From: an uncultured Clostridia bacterium
GTDB taxonomy: Bacteria > Bacillota_A > Clostridia > Christensenellales > Aristaeellaceae
Length of the DNA: 7,121 nucleotides
Reading direction: 5' to 3'
NCBI GenBank assembly: GCA_945871545.1
Contig: CAMBWJ010000088.1
Coordinates: 1-7,121, forward strand
Each line of letters begins with the position of its first letter. Positions within the stretch are counted from its first letter, which is position 1. The position numbers and the translations under genes were made by a program. This document shows, one piece after another, positions 1 to 5,887 of the stretch. The notes beneath the pieces are model-generated. The model had not been told where the DNA came from and searched no databases. It worked only from the letters and a program-made list of their open reading frames with translations.

Positions 1-125
1 ATTGCTACCACATCGTTTTTCAAGGTTCTGTCAAGGATGGCGTCTTTAGACACTCAACTTTCGTGTCCAATTCTTCGTGTCCGCGTGTCCAGTTTTTGTT
101 GACTAGTGCACATGGATATAGAACT

Positions 126-158
126 TTTGTGCGCCTGCCATGGTGACAGGCGCACAAA
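126..158. repeat. Perfect 12-bp inverted repeat
   Basis: TTTGTGCGCCTG (126-137) and CAGGCGCACAAA (147-158) are exact reverse complements around a 9-nt loop containing CCATGG. There is no T-run on the 3' side in either orientation, so a rho-independent terminator is not well supported. It could be the hairpin end of a former gene or mobile element to the left, or a dispersed palindrome. Confidence 0.7.
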
Positions 159-211
159 GCGAAATGAGGACAACATCCCGTTTCCTTATTGTATGTTTAT
201 TTATCTTCCTT

Positions 212-226
212 CCTGACGCAAGCCGC
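212..226 (+). repeat. 15-bp direct repeat, copy 1
   Basis: CCTGACGCAAGCCGC is repeated exactly 78 bp downstream at 290-304. The bases that follow (CTATCTTAGCAGC) form only a weak imperfect hairpin, in contrast to copy 2, which leads into a strong one. With two copies only, this is not a CRISPR array. Confidence 0.7.
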
Positions 227-289
227 TATCTTAGCAGCACACAAAACGACACTGAAAGAATCTCTCTCTTTCATATTCTATATATCATC

Positions 290-324
290 CCTGACGCAAG
301 CCGCCACCATGGCGGCGCAGCGTC
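290..324 (+). repeat. 15-bp direct repeat copy 2, leading into a two-step hairpin
   Basis: The repeat occupies 290-304. GACGC (293-297) can pair with GCGTC (320-324), and inside it GCCGCC (300-305) pairs perfectly with GGCGGC (311-316) across the loop ACCAT. The two stems are separated by AA on one side and GCA on the other. It is not followed by a T-run, so its role as RNA structure or DNA repeat is open. Confidence 0.6.
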
Positions 325-366
325 CAAACGATAATCATTATTATTTATTTCCCCATATTGAAGAGT

Positions 367-389
367 CCAGAGAAACTAAGTTTCTCTGG
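367..389. repeat. Perfect 10-bp hairpin with 3-nt loop
   Basis: CCAGAGAAAC (367-376) and GTTTCTCTGG (380-389) are exact reverse complements separated by TAA. It sits directly before two GC-rich hairpins (392-442) and 80 nt before the rsmH start, so it would lie in the leader of any transcript entering rsmH from upstream. No U-tract follows. Confidence 0.75.
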
Positions 390-391
390 CA

Positions 392-442
392 GGGTCCAGG
401 GGCAGAGCCCCTGGTGGCGGGGTCCAGGGACAGAGCCCCCGG
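392..442 (+). repeat. Tandem pair of palindromic repeats, 28-bp period
   Basis: Two 23-bp units begin at 392 and 420 and differ at only two positions (G to A at 402/430, T to C at 412/440). The first folds as a perfect hairpin, CCAGGGGC (396-403) with GCCCCTGG (407-414) around AGA. The second keeps the same shape, with the G-to-A change leaving one mismatch. The second unit ends 16 nt before the rsmH Shine-Dalgarno. The form suggests a dispersed REP-like palindromic element; whether it affects rsmH expression is unknown. Confidence 0.7.
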
Positions 443-468
443 CGTAACCCCTGGAATCGGAGGGCATC

Positions 469-1410
469 ATGGAATTTCATCACGTCTCGGTTCTGTTAAG
501 CGAGTGCCTGGAGGGGCTGAACATCCGCCCGGACGGCACGTATCTGGACTGCACGCTGGGCGGCGCGGGCCACTCCAGTGAGATCTTCAAGCGGCTGGAC
601 GGCGGCAGGCTGATCGGCATCGACCGGGATGCGGACGCCATCGCAGCGGCCACGCAGCGCATGTCCAGCCTGAACCCGAGGGCGCAGTTCCATGCCGTTC
701 GCGGCAACTTTCACGATGCGAAGGCGCTGCTTGCCGGGCTGGGCGTGACCCGGCTGGACGGCGTGCTGGCCGACCTGGGCGTATCCAGCCACCAGCTGGA
801 CGTGCGGGAGCGCGGCTTCTCCTACCACGACGACGCGCCGCTGGACATGCGCATGGATCAGAGCCAGCGCCTGTCTGCCCGGGAGATCGTGAACGAATGG
901 AGCGAGGACGAGCTGAACCGCATCCTGCGGGACTACGGCGAGGAGAAGTGGGCGCGGCAGATCGCAAGGGTGATCTGCGACCGCCGCAAGCAGGCCCCCA
1001 TCGAGACCACCAGCCAGCTGGTGTCCATCATCGACGCGGCCATCCCCAAGAAGTTCCGCGCCAAGGACGGCTCCCATCCGGCCCGCAGATCCTTTCAGGC
1101 ATTGCGCATCGCTGTCAACGACGAGCTGGATCCGCTGGAACCCGCCATCCGCGACCTGGTCGATCTTCTCAATCCCGGCGGACGCATCTGCATCATCACC
1201 TTCCATTCCCTGGAGGATCGGATCGTCAAAAACACTTTCCGCAGCCTGAACGACCCCTGCACCTGCCCGAAGAGCCTGCCGGTGTGCGTGTGCGGCAAAA
1301 AGCCGGTGGTGAAGCTCGTCACCCGCAAGCCCATCACCGCTACATCCGAGGAGCTGGAGGTCAACCCCCGCTCCCGCAGCGCCAGCCTACGCATCGCCGA
1401 AAAGCTGTGA
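469..1410 (+). CDS. rsmH: 16S rRNA (cytosine1402-N4)-methyltransferase RsmH
   Basis: RsmH (MraW) transfers a methyl group from SAM to N4 of C1402 in 16S rRNA, in the P-site part of the decoding centre. At 313 aa it has the usual family length and all signature blocks: HVSVLL at the N-terminus, the SAM loop DCTLGGAGHS (27-36), GIDRDADAI (50-58), ADLGVSSHQLD (101-111), DAPLDMRMD (122-130), FQALRIAVNDEL (209-220), FHSLEDRIVK (245-254), the cysteine-rich CTCPKSLPVCVCG (264-276) and NPRSRSASLR (299-308). The start at 469 has GGAGGG at 459-464. The gene lies outside the cell-division (dcw) cluster where rsmH is normally found: no mraZ, ftsL or penicillin-binding protein gene is adjacent. Instead it heads an operon containing its C1402 partner rsmI. 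It could be the only copy or a second copy in this genome. Confidence 0.96.
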   Translation: MEFHHVSVLLSECLEGLNIRPDGTYLDCTLGGAGHSSEIFKRLDGGRLIGIDRDADAIAAATQRMSSLNPRAQFHAVRGNFHDAKALLAGLGVTRLDGVLADLGVSSHQLDVRERGFSYHDDAPLDMRMDQSQRLSAREIVNEWSEDELNRILRDYGEEKWARQIARVICDRRKQAPIETTSQLVSIIDAAIPKKFRAKDGSHPARRSFQALRIAVNDELDPLEPAIRDLVDLLNPGGRICIITFHSLEDRIVKNTFRSLNDPCTCPKSLPVCVCGKKPVVKLVTRKPITATSEELEVNPRSRSASLRIAEKL

Positions 1411-1440
1411 CCCACCCTCTGAACTGCAAAGCGAGGTCTT

Positions 1441-2529
1441 ATGAAGCATCTTGACACCCCCAGCGGACGGATTCCGCTGCCGGCCTTCTTCCCGGACGCC
1501 ACCTACGGCGCGATTCGCGCAGGCTCCTTCGACGACGTGTACGCCGCCGGCCTCTACGGCTGCGAGATGAACAGCTACCACCTGATGACCAAGCCCGGCG
1601 CGAAGCTCATCAAGTCGCTGGGCGGGCTGCACGGCTTCACCGGCTACAAGGGCGCGGTTCTCACCGACTCCGGCGGCTTTCAGCTCTATTCCCTGATCCG
1701 GGAGAACAGCGATTACGGCGAGATTCGCGACAAGGAAATCATCTTCCGTCCCGACCGGGGAAAGGAGAAGCTCAGCTTCACCCCGGAGAAGTGCATCCAG
1801 GTGCAGTTCCAGTACGGCTCGGACATCATGATGGCGCTGGACATGTGCACCCACCCCGACGATCCCTTAGAGGTACAGAAACGCAGCGTGGAGCTGACCG
1901 TCAAGTGGGGCGCGCGCTGCCGCGAGGAGTTCGACAAGCTGGCGAAGCAGTCGAAGTCCGAAAGGAAGCCGCTGCTGCTGGGCATCGTGCAGGGCGGCAG
2001 CGACCCTGAGCTGCGCATGGAGTGCGGGCGGCGGCTGGAGGAGATCGGCTTCGACGGCTACGGCTTCGGCGGCTGGCCGCTGGACGCAAACGGCTCGTTC
2101 CGTCCCGACATCCTGAAGATGGCCGCGGATGCGATGCCGGACAATAAAATCAAGTACGCCATGGGTCTGGGCCGCCCGGAGGAGATCGTGCAGTGCGTGG
2201 AGATGGGCTATTCCCTGTTTGACTGCGTGATTCCCACCCGCGAGGCGCGCCACCAGCGGCTCTACGTGTTCGCCGACGGCTGCGCCACCCCCGACGGCGT
2301 GCGCCGCAGCGACGGCAGATTCTACAAATTCCACTATATTCTGGACGACAGGCACGCCCGCGACGGACGAAGCGTGGACGAGAGCTGCGACTGCGAGCTC
2401 TGCCGCAACCACTCCCGGGCATACCTGCACCACCTGTTCAAGATGGGCGATCCCAGCGCCATGCGCCTGGCCACCGCCCACAACCTGCGCTTCTACGGAA
2501 GGCTGATGGAGCTGCTGCGCGATGAATGA
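1441..2529 (+). CDS. tgt: tRNA-guanine transglycosylase, divergent (TGT family)
   Basis: TGT family enzymes swap guanine-34 in the anticodon of Asp/Asn/His/Tyr tRNAs for a 7-deazaguanine (preQ1 in most bacteria). This 362-aa protein keeps the catalytic core: DSGGFQ (76-81), an aspartate in MALDMC (D134), GIVQGG (181-186), FDCVIPTR with the likely nucleophile D261, and the zinc site C316, C318, C321 and H347. It is clearly divergent. The usual GGL-[AS]-VGE substrate loop reads GGWPLDA (210-216), NARNG after PTR is EARHQ, and the N-terminus is short. An in-frame stop at 1420-1422 means the start cannot move far upstream; the ribosome binding site (CGAGG, 1432-1436) is modest. It lies 30 bp after rsmH, and its last 8 nt overlap the next gene. 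Altered base specificity, for example queuine or another deazapurine, is possible. A DNA-modifying DpdA-type role seems unlikely in this translation-gene setting. Confidence 0.85.
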   Translation: MKHLDTPSGRIPLPAFFPDATYGAIRAGSFDDVYAAGLYGCEMNSYHLMTKPGAKLIKSLGGLHGFTGYKGAVLTDSGGFQLYSLIRENSDYGEIRDKEIIFRPDRGKEKLSFTPEKCIQVQFQYGSDIMMALDMCTHPDDPLEVQKRSVELTVKWGARCREEFDKLAKQSKSERKPLLLGIVQGGSDPELRMECGRRLEEIGFDGYGFGGWPLDANGSFRPDILKMAADAMPDNKIKYAMGLGRPEEIVQCVEMGYSLFDCVIPTREARHQRLYVFADGCATPDGVRRSDGRFYKFHYILDDRHARDGRSVDESCDCELCRNHSRAYLHHLFKMGDPSAMRLATAHNLRFYGRLMELLRDE

Positions 2530-3316
2530 TCCGATGCTGGAAAAGCTGCTGCATTCGAAGAACTACCAGTGCGTGTGCCCGGACGCCGTGCGCCGCATCT
2601 ACGCCGAATGCTGTCAGAAGTATAAGAAGCCCAGGGACGCGGAGAAGGCCGCCCGCGAACAGCTGCACGGCCTGACCGGCGCGTTTCTGACGAGGGATGA
2701 ATCCGCCGCCTGCATGAAGGACATGCAGCTCTGGGCGACAAGCGCCCGCATGGACGCCGATCTGGAGCGCGCGCTGACCCGCCATGCCTCCACCCGGGAG
2801 CGCCTGCCGCTTGCGCGCATGGACGGGATGTATGCGCACATCTTCGAGGTCACAGGCACACCGTCATCTGTACTCGATCTGGCTTGCGGGCTGAATCCGC
2901 TGTATCTGGGCGCGCGGGGCATCTCCTGCACGGGCGTGGACGTGTCCGGCGAGGCGGTGAAGGACGTCAACGCCTGCGCGTCGAACTACGACCTGCCCAT
3001 CCGCGCCGTCTGTGCCGACCTGCTGTGCGAAAATGCGGTTCCGAAGGAGCGCTATGACCTTGCGCTGCTGTTCAAAATCCTGCCGCTGCTGGAGCGCCAG
3101 AAAAGCGGCGCTGCGCTGGATGTGATGCGCGCTGTGAACGCAAAATACCTGGCTGTCTCCTTCCCCACCCGCACGCTGGGTGGGCGCAACGTGGGCATGG
3201 AGGGCAACTACTCCGCCTGGATGGAGGGCCACCTGCCCGAGAACCGGCGCATCGCCGCGCGCTTCACGGAGGAAAACGAGCTGTTCTATCTATTGGAGGA
3301 GATGCACAATGCCTAA
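2522..3316 (+). CDS. 16S rRNA (guanine1405-N7)-methyltransferase, Rmt/ArmA family
   Basis: This 264-aa protein matches the aminoglycoside-resistance methyltransferase family (RmtA-H, ArmA, Sgm, FmrO) along its whole length. Those enzymes put N7-methyl on G1405 of 16S rRNA in the 30S A site and block 4,6-disubstituted deoxystreptamine drugs such as gentamicin and amikacin. Recognisable blocks are SKNYQCVCPDAVRRI (12-26), HASTRERL (88-95), the SAM loop VLDLACGLNPL (117-127), LLFKILPLLERQ (162-173) and SFPTRTLGGR (193-202) followed by GMEGNYSAWMEG (205-216). K165, R197 and R202 fall where the family has its functionally essential lysine and arginines. The start at 2522 overlaps the tgt stop by 8 nt with TGGAG at 2507-2511, and its end overlaps rsmI by 8 nt, so translation is likely coupled. 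Base composition matches its neighbours and no mobile element flanks it. Family membership is confident; the exact target base and any resistance phenotype are inferred. Confidence 0.9.
   Translation: MNDPMLEKLLHSKNYQCVCPDAVRRIYAECCQKYKKPRDAEKAAREQLHGLTGAFLTRDESAACMKDMQLWATSARMDADLERALTRHASTRERLPLARMDGMYAHIFEVTGTPSSVLDLACGLNPLYLGARGISCTGVDVSGEAVKDVNACASNYDLPIRAVCADLLCENAVPKERYDLALLFKILPLLERQKSGAALDVMRAVNAKYLAVSFPTRTLGGRNVGMEGNYSAWMEGHLPENRRIAARFTEENELFYLLEEMHNA
3295..3301 (+). promoter_or_regulatory. Ribosome binding site that fixes the rsmI start
   Basis: GGAGGAG ends 7 nt before the ATG at 3309, inside the last codons of the Rmt-family gene. It selects 3309 over an upstream in-frame ATG at 3180, whose extra 43 residues are unlike any RsmI N-terminus. 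Confidence 0.85.
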
Positions 3317-4169
3317 GCTCTTCGTCGTCGCCACGCCCATCGGCAACCTGAACGATCTCACGCCGCGCATGCGGGAGGCCATCGAAAATGCCGACCTCAT
3401 CGCCGCCGAGGACACCCGGGTGACGATGAAGCTGCTGAACCACTGGGACGTGAAAAAGATACTGATCTCCTGCCACCGCCACAACGAGGAGGACAAGGCC
3501 CCGCAGATCGTGGAGCGCATGCTTGCGGAGGATCTGACCGTGGCGCTGACCTGCGACGCGGGCACGCCGGGCATCTCCGACCCCGGTCACCTGCTGGTGC
3601 GCGCGTGCTGGGAGGCCGGAATCCCCGTGGAACCGGTCAGCGGGCCGTCGGCGGTGGTCACGGCGCTGTCGGCCTCGGGCTTCGACGCGCGGGAGTTCGC
3701 CTTTTACGGCTTCCTGCCGCGGGAGAAGAAGTTCCTGCGGGAGAAGCTGGAGGCGATCCGCCGCGCGGGCGTGCCGGTGTGCGTGCTGTACGAGTCCCCC
3801 CACCGCGTCTGCGAGCTGGTGAAGCAGATTGCGGAGGACTGGGCGGGCTGCATGCTCTGCGTGTGCTCCGATCTGACCAAGAAGTTCGAGCGCGTCTATC
3901 GCGGCGAAGCAAGGCAGGTTCTTGAAATGCTTGAAGGCAATCCCAGCGTGGAGAAGGGCGAGTACTGCATCGTCTGCGATCTCTCGCCGCTGCCGCCGCT
4001 GGAGGAAAAAAAGCCGCCGCTGGACGCGACGGTTGTGATGCTGGCGGCGATCCTGAACGACGATTGCTCCATCGCGGAGGCCGCGCAGGCCGCCCTCGAC
4101 GCGGGCTGTCCCCGCAACGAGGTCTACCGGGCCAAGCTGCGGATTCAGGAGATGTTTGAAGAAGAATAG
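3309..4169 (+). CDS. rsmI: 16S rRNA (cytidine1402-2'-O)-methyltransferase RsmI
   Basis: RsmI (YraL) methylates the ribose 2'-OH of C1402 in 16S rRNA, the same nucleotide whose base is modified by RsmH. The 286-aa product has the standard tetrapyrrole-methylase-type fold signatures: VATPIGNLNDLTPR (7-20), AAEDTR (32-37), DAGTPGISDPG (83-93), SGPSAVVTALSASG (111-124), FYGFLP (132-137), ESPHR (162-166), LTKKFERVYRG (189-199) and KGEYCIV (216-222), plus the short C-terminal helical domain. Length is typical. The start is set by the GGAGGAG at 3295-3301 and overlaps the preceding methyltransferase gene by 8 nt (3309-3316). It is the last gene of the operon; a terminator follows about 95 nt downstream. 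Confidence 0.96.
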   Translation: MPKLFVVATPIGNLNDLTPRMREAIENADLIAAEDTRVTMKLLNHWDVKKILISCHRHNEEDKAPQIVERMLAEDLTVALTCDAGTPGISDPGHLLVRACWEAGIPVEPVSGPSAVVTALSASGFDAREFAFYGFLPREKKFLREKLEAIRRAGVPVCVLYESPHRVCELVKQIAEDWAGCMLCVCSDLTKKFERVYRGEARQVLEMLEGNPSVEKGEYCIVCDLSPLPPLEEKKPPLDATVVMLAAILNDDCSIAEAAQAALDAGCPRNEVYRAKLRIQEMFEEE

Positions 4170-4199
4170 AAATCTGCGCAACGTTCCAATTTGTAGGCT

Positions 4200-4238
4200 G
4201 GGGTGCCTTCACCCCGCCGGCGGCGAGCCGCCGCTGGC
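4200..4238. repeat. REP-like double palindrome downstream of rsmI
   Basis: GGGGTG (4200-4205) pairs with CACCCC (4210-4215) around CCTT, and it is followed at once by GCCGGCGGC (4216-4224), which pairs with GCCGCTGGC (4230-4238) with one G-T wobble. Two adjacent GC-rich hairpins between convergent genes are typical of dispersed palindromic repeats. The element lacks a U-tract. Confidence 0.55.
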
Positions 4239-4263
4239 ACATCGCTTCGCGGTTTCAGTGAAC

Positions 4264-4312
4264 GCACCTCTGCCCCCATAGATTCAAGGGGCAGGGGTGC
4301 TGTGTTTCTTTC
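4264..4312 (+). terminator. Rho-independent terminator of the rsmH-rsmI operon
   Basis: GCACCTCTGCCCC (4264-4276) pairs with GGGGCAGGGGTGC (4288-4300), 13 bp with one G-T wobble, around an 11-nt loop. TGTGTTTCTTT follows. The T-rich side is on the plus strand, so it mainly stops transcription from rsmI. The minus-strand GNAT gene has no equally clear terminator, though this same stem may serve it weakly. Confidence 0.75.
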
Positions 4313-4357
4313 CTGCAGGTCTATTTCTGTGACCCCGAAATTCAGTCCGGCAATTTA

Positions 4358-4858
4358 TTACAGTCCCTTCTCCATTAAATAGAAGATTCCCTTGCGGAAG
4401 CGCACCTCGCCCGTGCGCTTGTAGCCCAGCTTTTCGTACAGGCGCTGGGCGTGCAGGTTCTGGCTGAACACGTCCAGGCGCACGCTGTCGAAGCCCTTAT
4501 CAAGTGCATTTTTCTCCATGCGGGCCATCGTCTGCCGTGCAAGGCCCCGCCCCTGCATCGCAGGATTCACGCACAGCCGGTGCAGCACGCAGAATTCGCC
4601 CTCGGTATGATCCCACGCGCCCAACTCGTACTCCGGGTCATACTCCCGGTTCACCACATACGCGCAGGCCGGCTGGCCGTCCAGAAGGCCCAGCGTCATG
4701 TCGCCCGACTCCACATCCTCGGTAAGTATCTCCCGGTCGGGATAGCGCTCATCCCACTGATCGATGCCCTGCCGGAGCATGTCCTGCGTCGCCGCGCCGT
4801 ACAGACGCACCAGCGCGTCCAGATCGTCGATCTGAGCCGTGCGAAATTCCAGTTCCAT
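4358..4858 (-). CDS. GNAT-family N-acetyltransferase
   Basis: A 166-aa single-domain GNAT, which transfers an acetyl group from acetyl-CoA to an amine; the substrate cannot be told from sequence. The acetyl-CoA motif is VLHRLCVNPAMQGRGLARQT (91-110), with the Q-x-x-G-x-A/G pyrophosphate loop at QGRGLA (102-107). It is followed by the C-terminal SVRLDVFSQNLHAQRLYEKLGY stretch (125-146), whose N134, A137 and Y141 are typical of motif B. The N-terminal QGIDQWDERYPD (30-41) resembles a pattern I recall from small clostridial GNATs. The start at 4858 is chosen because GGAGGTGA lies just upstream; extending the frame to 5050 would overlap the kinase gene and add a low-complexity Arg/Gly/Ala segment. 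It is 50 nt downstream of the ROK kinase and probably cotranscribed with it. Confidence 0.88.
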   Translation of the reverse strand: MELEFRTAQIDDLDALVRLYGAATQDMLRQGIDQWDERYPDREILTEDVESGDMTLGLLDGQPACAYVVNREYDPEYELGAWDHTEGEFCVLHRLCVNPAMQGRGLARQTMARMEKNALDKGFDSVRLDVFSQNLHAQRLYEKLGYKRTGEVRFRKGIFYLMEKGL

Positions 4859-4863
4859 ATGCC

Positions 4864-4871
4864 TCACCTCC
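4864..4871 (-). promoter_or_regulatory. Ribosome binding site that fixes the GNAT start
   Basis: On the minus strand GGAGGTGA is followed 5 nt later by the ATG at 4858. This near-perfect Shine-Dalgarno decides against the longer frame starting at 5050. Confidence 0.85.
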
Positions 4872-4908
4872 GGCCAGCGACCTCCCAATCCGACCGCAGC
4901 AGCCGCAT

Positions 4909-5877
4909 CTATTGTTGCCTCCGGTTCTCCATTCCATACACCGCGACCACCGCGGCGGCGAAATCGCCGATCTGCTCGCCCGTTCCTGCAGGGAGCACCT
5001 TCAGATCCTCCCAGCACATCGGCAGCGCCTCGCGGCGGATGGTGCGCCACATGCTCGCCTCCAGCAACTTTTCGCAGCGCATGTACACGCCGCCGATCAC
5101 GATGCGCTCGGGGTTGAGCACGTCCGCGATCAGCGCGATGCCCTCGCCCAGATACGCGCCCGCGATTTCAAACACCCGGATCGCGTCCGGATCCCCCGCC
5201 TTGGCGTAGTCGCCCAGCGCACGGGTACTCAGCTCTGCGTCCGTTTCCTTCCAACGGATGCTGCGGCCCTCCTTCGTCCACTCCCGGCGCAGTCCCGCCG
5301 CCAGCCGCGCGATGCCGCCGCCGCTGGTGAAGCCCTCGAAGGAGCCCTCCTTGCCGTAGCCCACCGGGCCGTCCCTCTCCAGGCGCAGGTGCCCCACCTC
5401 TCCGGCCATGTCCCGCGCGCCGCGCAGCAGCCGACCGTCGGCGATCACGCCCGCGCCCATGCCGGTGCCCATGGTGAGAAACACCATGTCCGCGCAGCCC
5501 CGGCCCGCGCCGTACTTCCACTCCACCAGCGCGCAGGCGTTGGCGTCGTTCTGCAGAAAGGCCGGAATGCCGAATGCGTCCTCCAGAATCTTCACGATGG
5601 GAACCTCGTCCCAGCCCGGCAGGTTCGGCGGCGACTGCACCACGCCGGTGCGGGAGTTCAGCGGGCCGCCGCAGCTCACGCCGATGGCCTGCACCGGCGC
5701 GTCCGATTCGCGGATCAGTTCCTCCGCCGCCGCAAGCAGCCTGTGCCGCGCGTATTCAAAGCCCAGCTCCGTGTGGGTCTCAAAGCGGATCTTGCGGATG
5801 ATTTCAATCTTTTCACCGGCGTCCGCCAGCAGCACCGCGCATTTCGTGCCGCCAACGTCCAGTCCCAGCACGCGCAT
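4909..5877 (-). CDS. ROK-family sugar kinase (glucokinase-like), lacking the Zn cysteines
   Basis: ROK proteins phosphorylate hexoses or N-acetylhexosamines with ATP in the cytosol, or act as sugar-responsive repressors. There is no N-terminal DNA-binding domain here, so this is a kinase type (322 aa). Visible motifs are DVGGTK (7-12, phosphate loop), CGGPL (69-73), QNDANA (109-114) with D111 as likely catalytic base, GTGMGAGVI (137-145), GEVGH (159-163) and VIGG (270-273). The family's usual CxCGxxGC zinc site is absent: the aligned positions are V172, Y174 and S179 in GPVGYGKEGSFEG, although H163 and E181 remain. That variant appears in a subset of Firmicutes sugar kinases. The start at 5877 is preferred over an ATG at 5895 because GGAGG lies 10 nt upstream of it, and because the ROK fold begins at MRVLGLDVGGTK. 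Specific sugar unknown. Confidence 0.88.
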   Translation of the reverse strand: MRVLGLDVGGTKCAVLLADAGEKIEIIRKIRFETHTELGFEYARHRLLAAAEELIRESDAPVQAIGVSCGGPLNSRTGVVQSPPNLPGWDEVPIVKILEDAFGIPAFLQNDANACALVEWKYGAGRGCADMVFLTMGTGMGAGVIADGRLLRGARDMAGEVGHLRLERDGPVGYGKEGSFEGFTSGGGIARLAAGLRREWTKEGRSIRWKETDAELSTRALGDYAKAGDPDAIRVFEIAGAYLGEGIALIADVLNPERIVIGGVYMRCEKLLEASMWRTIRREALPMCWEDLKVLPAGTGEQIGDFAAAVVAVYGMENRRQQ

Positions 5878-5887
5878 CCGGTCAACG

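Larger units (their letters stand above)
1..468. other. Gene-free region rich in palindromes upstream of rsmH
   Basis: No reading frame here resembles a known protein; the frames that exist overlap the hairpins or run into rsmH in another frame. The stretch from about 160 to 360 is visibly more AT-rich than the rest of the window. It contains three CGTGTCC copies (62-68, 76-82, 84-90), a 12-bp palindrome (126-158), a 15-bp direct repeat (212-226 and 290-304), and a run of hairpins ending just before the rsmH ribosome binding site. I found no convincing sigma-A promoter for the rsmH operon, so its promoter may lie upstream of the window or be atypical. Remnants of a mobile element are possible at the left end, but I cannot name one. 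Confidence 0.6.

Noticed and set aside
126..158. Rho-independent terminator at the left palindrome
   Set aside because: The stem is strong but no T-run follows on either strand.
212..304. Possible CRISPR array from the repeated CCTGACGCAAGCCGC
   Set aside because: Only two 15-bp copies, unequal flanks, a hairpin at one copy only and no cas genes in view.
140..581. Small plus-strand reading frames at 140-334 and 189-581
   Set aside because: No ribosome binding site or recognisable domain; they run through the repeats and hairpins, and the second ends inside rsmH in another frame.
496..1206. 236-codon minus-strand frame opposite rsmH
   Set aside because: It lies wholly antisense to a motif-complete rsmH and has the Ala/Gly/Arg/Val-rich look of GC-rich antisense frames.
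3180..3308. Longer rsmI starting at 3180
   Set aside because: It would overlap the upstream gene by 137 nt and add 43 residues foreign to RsmI; a strong ribosome binding site and the family N-terminus mark 3309.
2522..3316. Recent horizontal acquisition of the Rmt-like gene
   Set aside because: Composition resembles the neighbours, both ends overlap adjacent genes and no insertion sequence or target duplication is visible; older transfer cannot be excluded.
3264..4181. 305-codon minus-strand frame opposite rsmI
   Set aside because: Antisense to the intact rsmI, composition artefact rich in Arg, His and Ala, no motif.
4859..5050. Longer GNAT starting at 5050
   Set aside because: It would overlap the kinase gene and lacks GNAT character; GGAGGTGA points to 4858.
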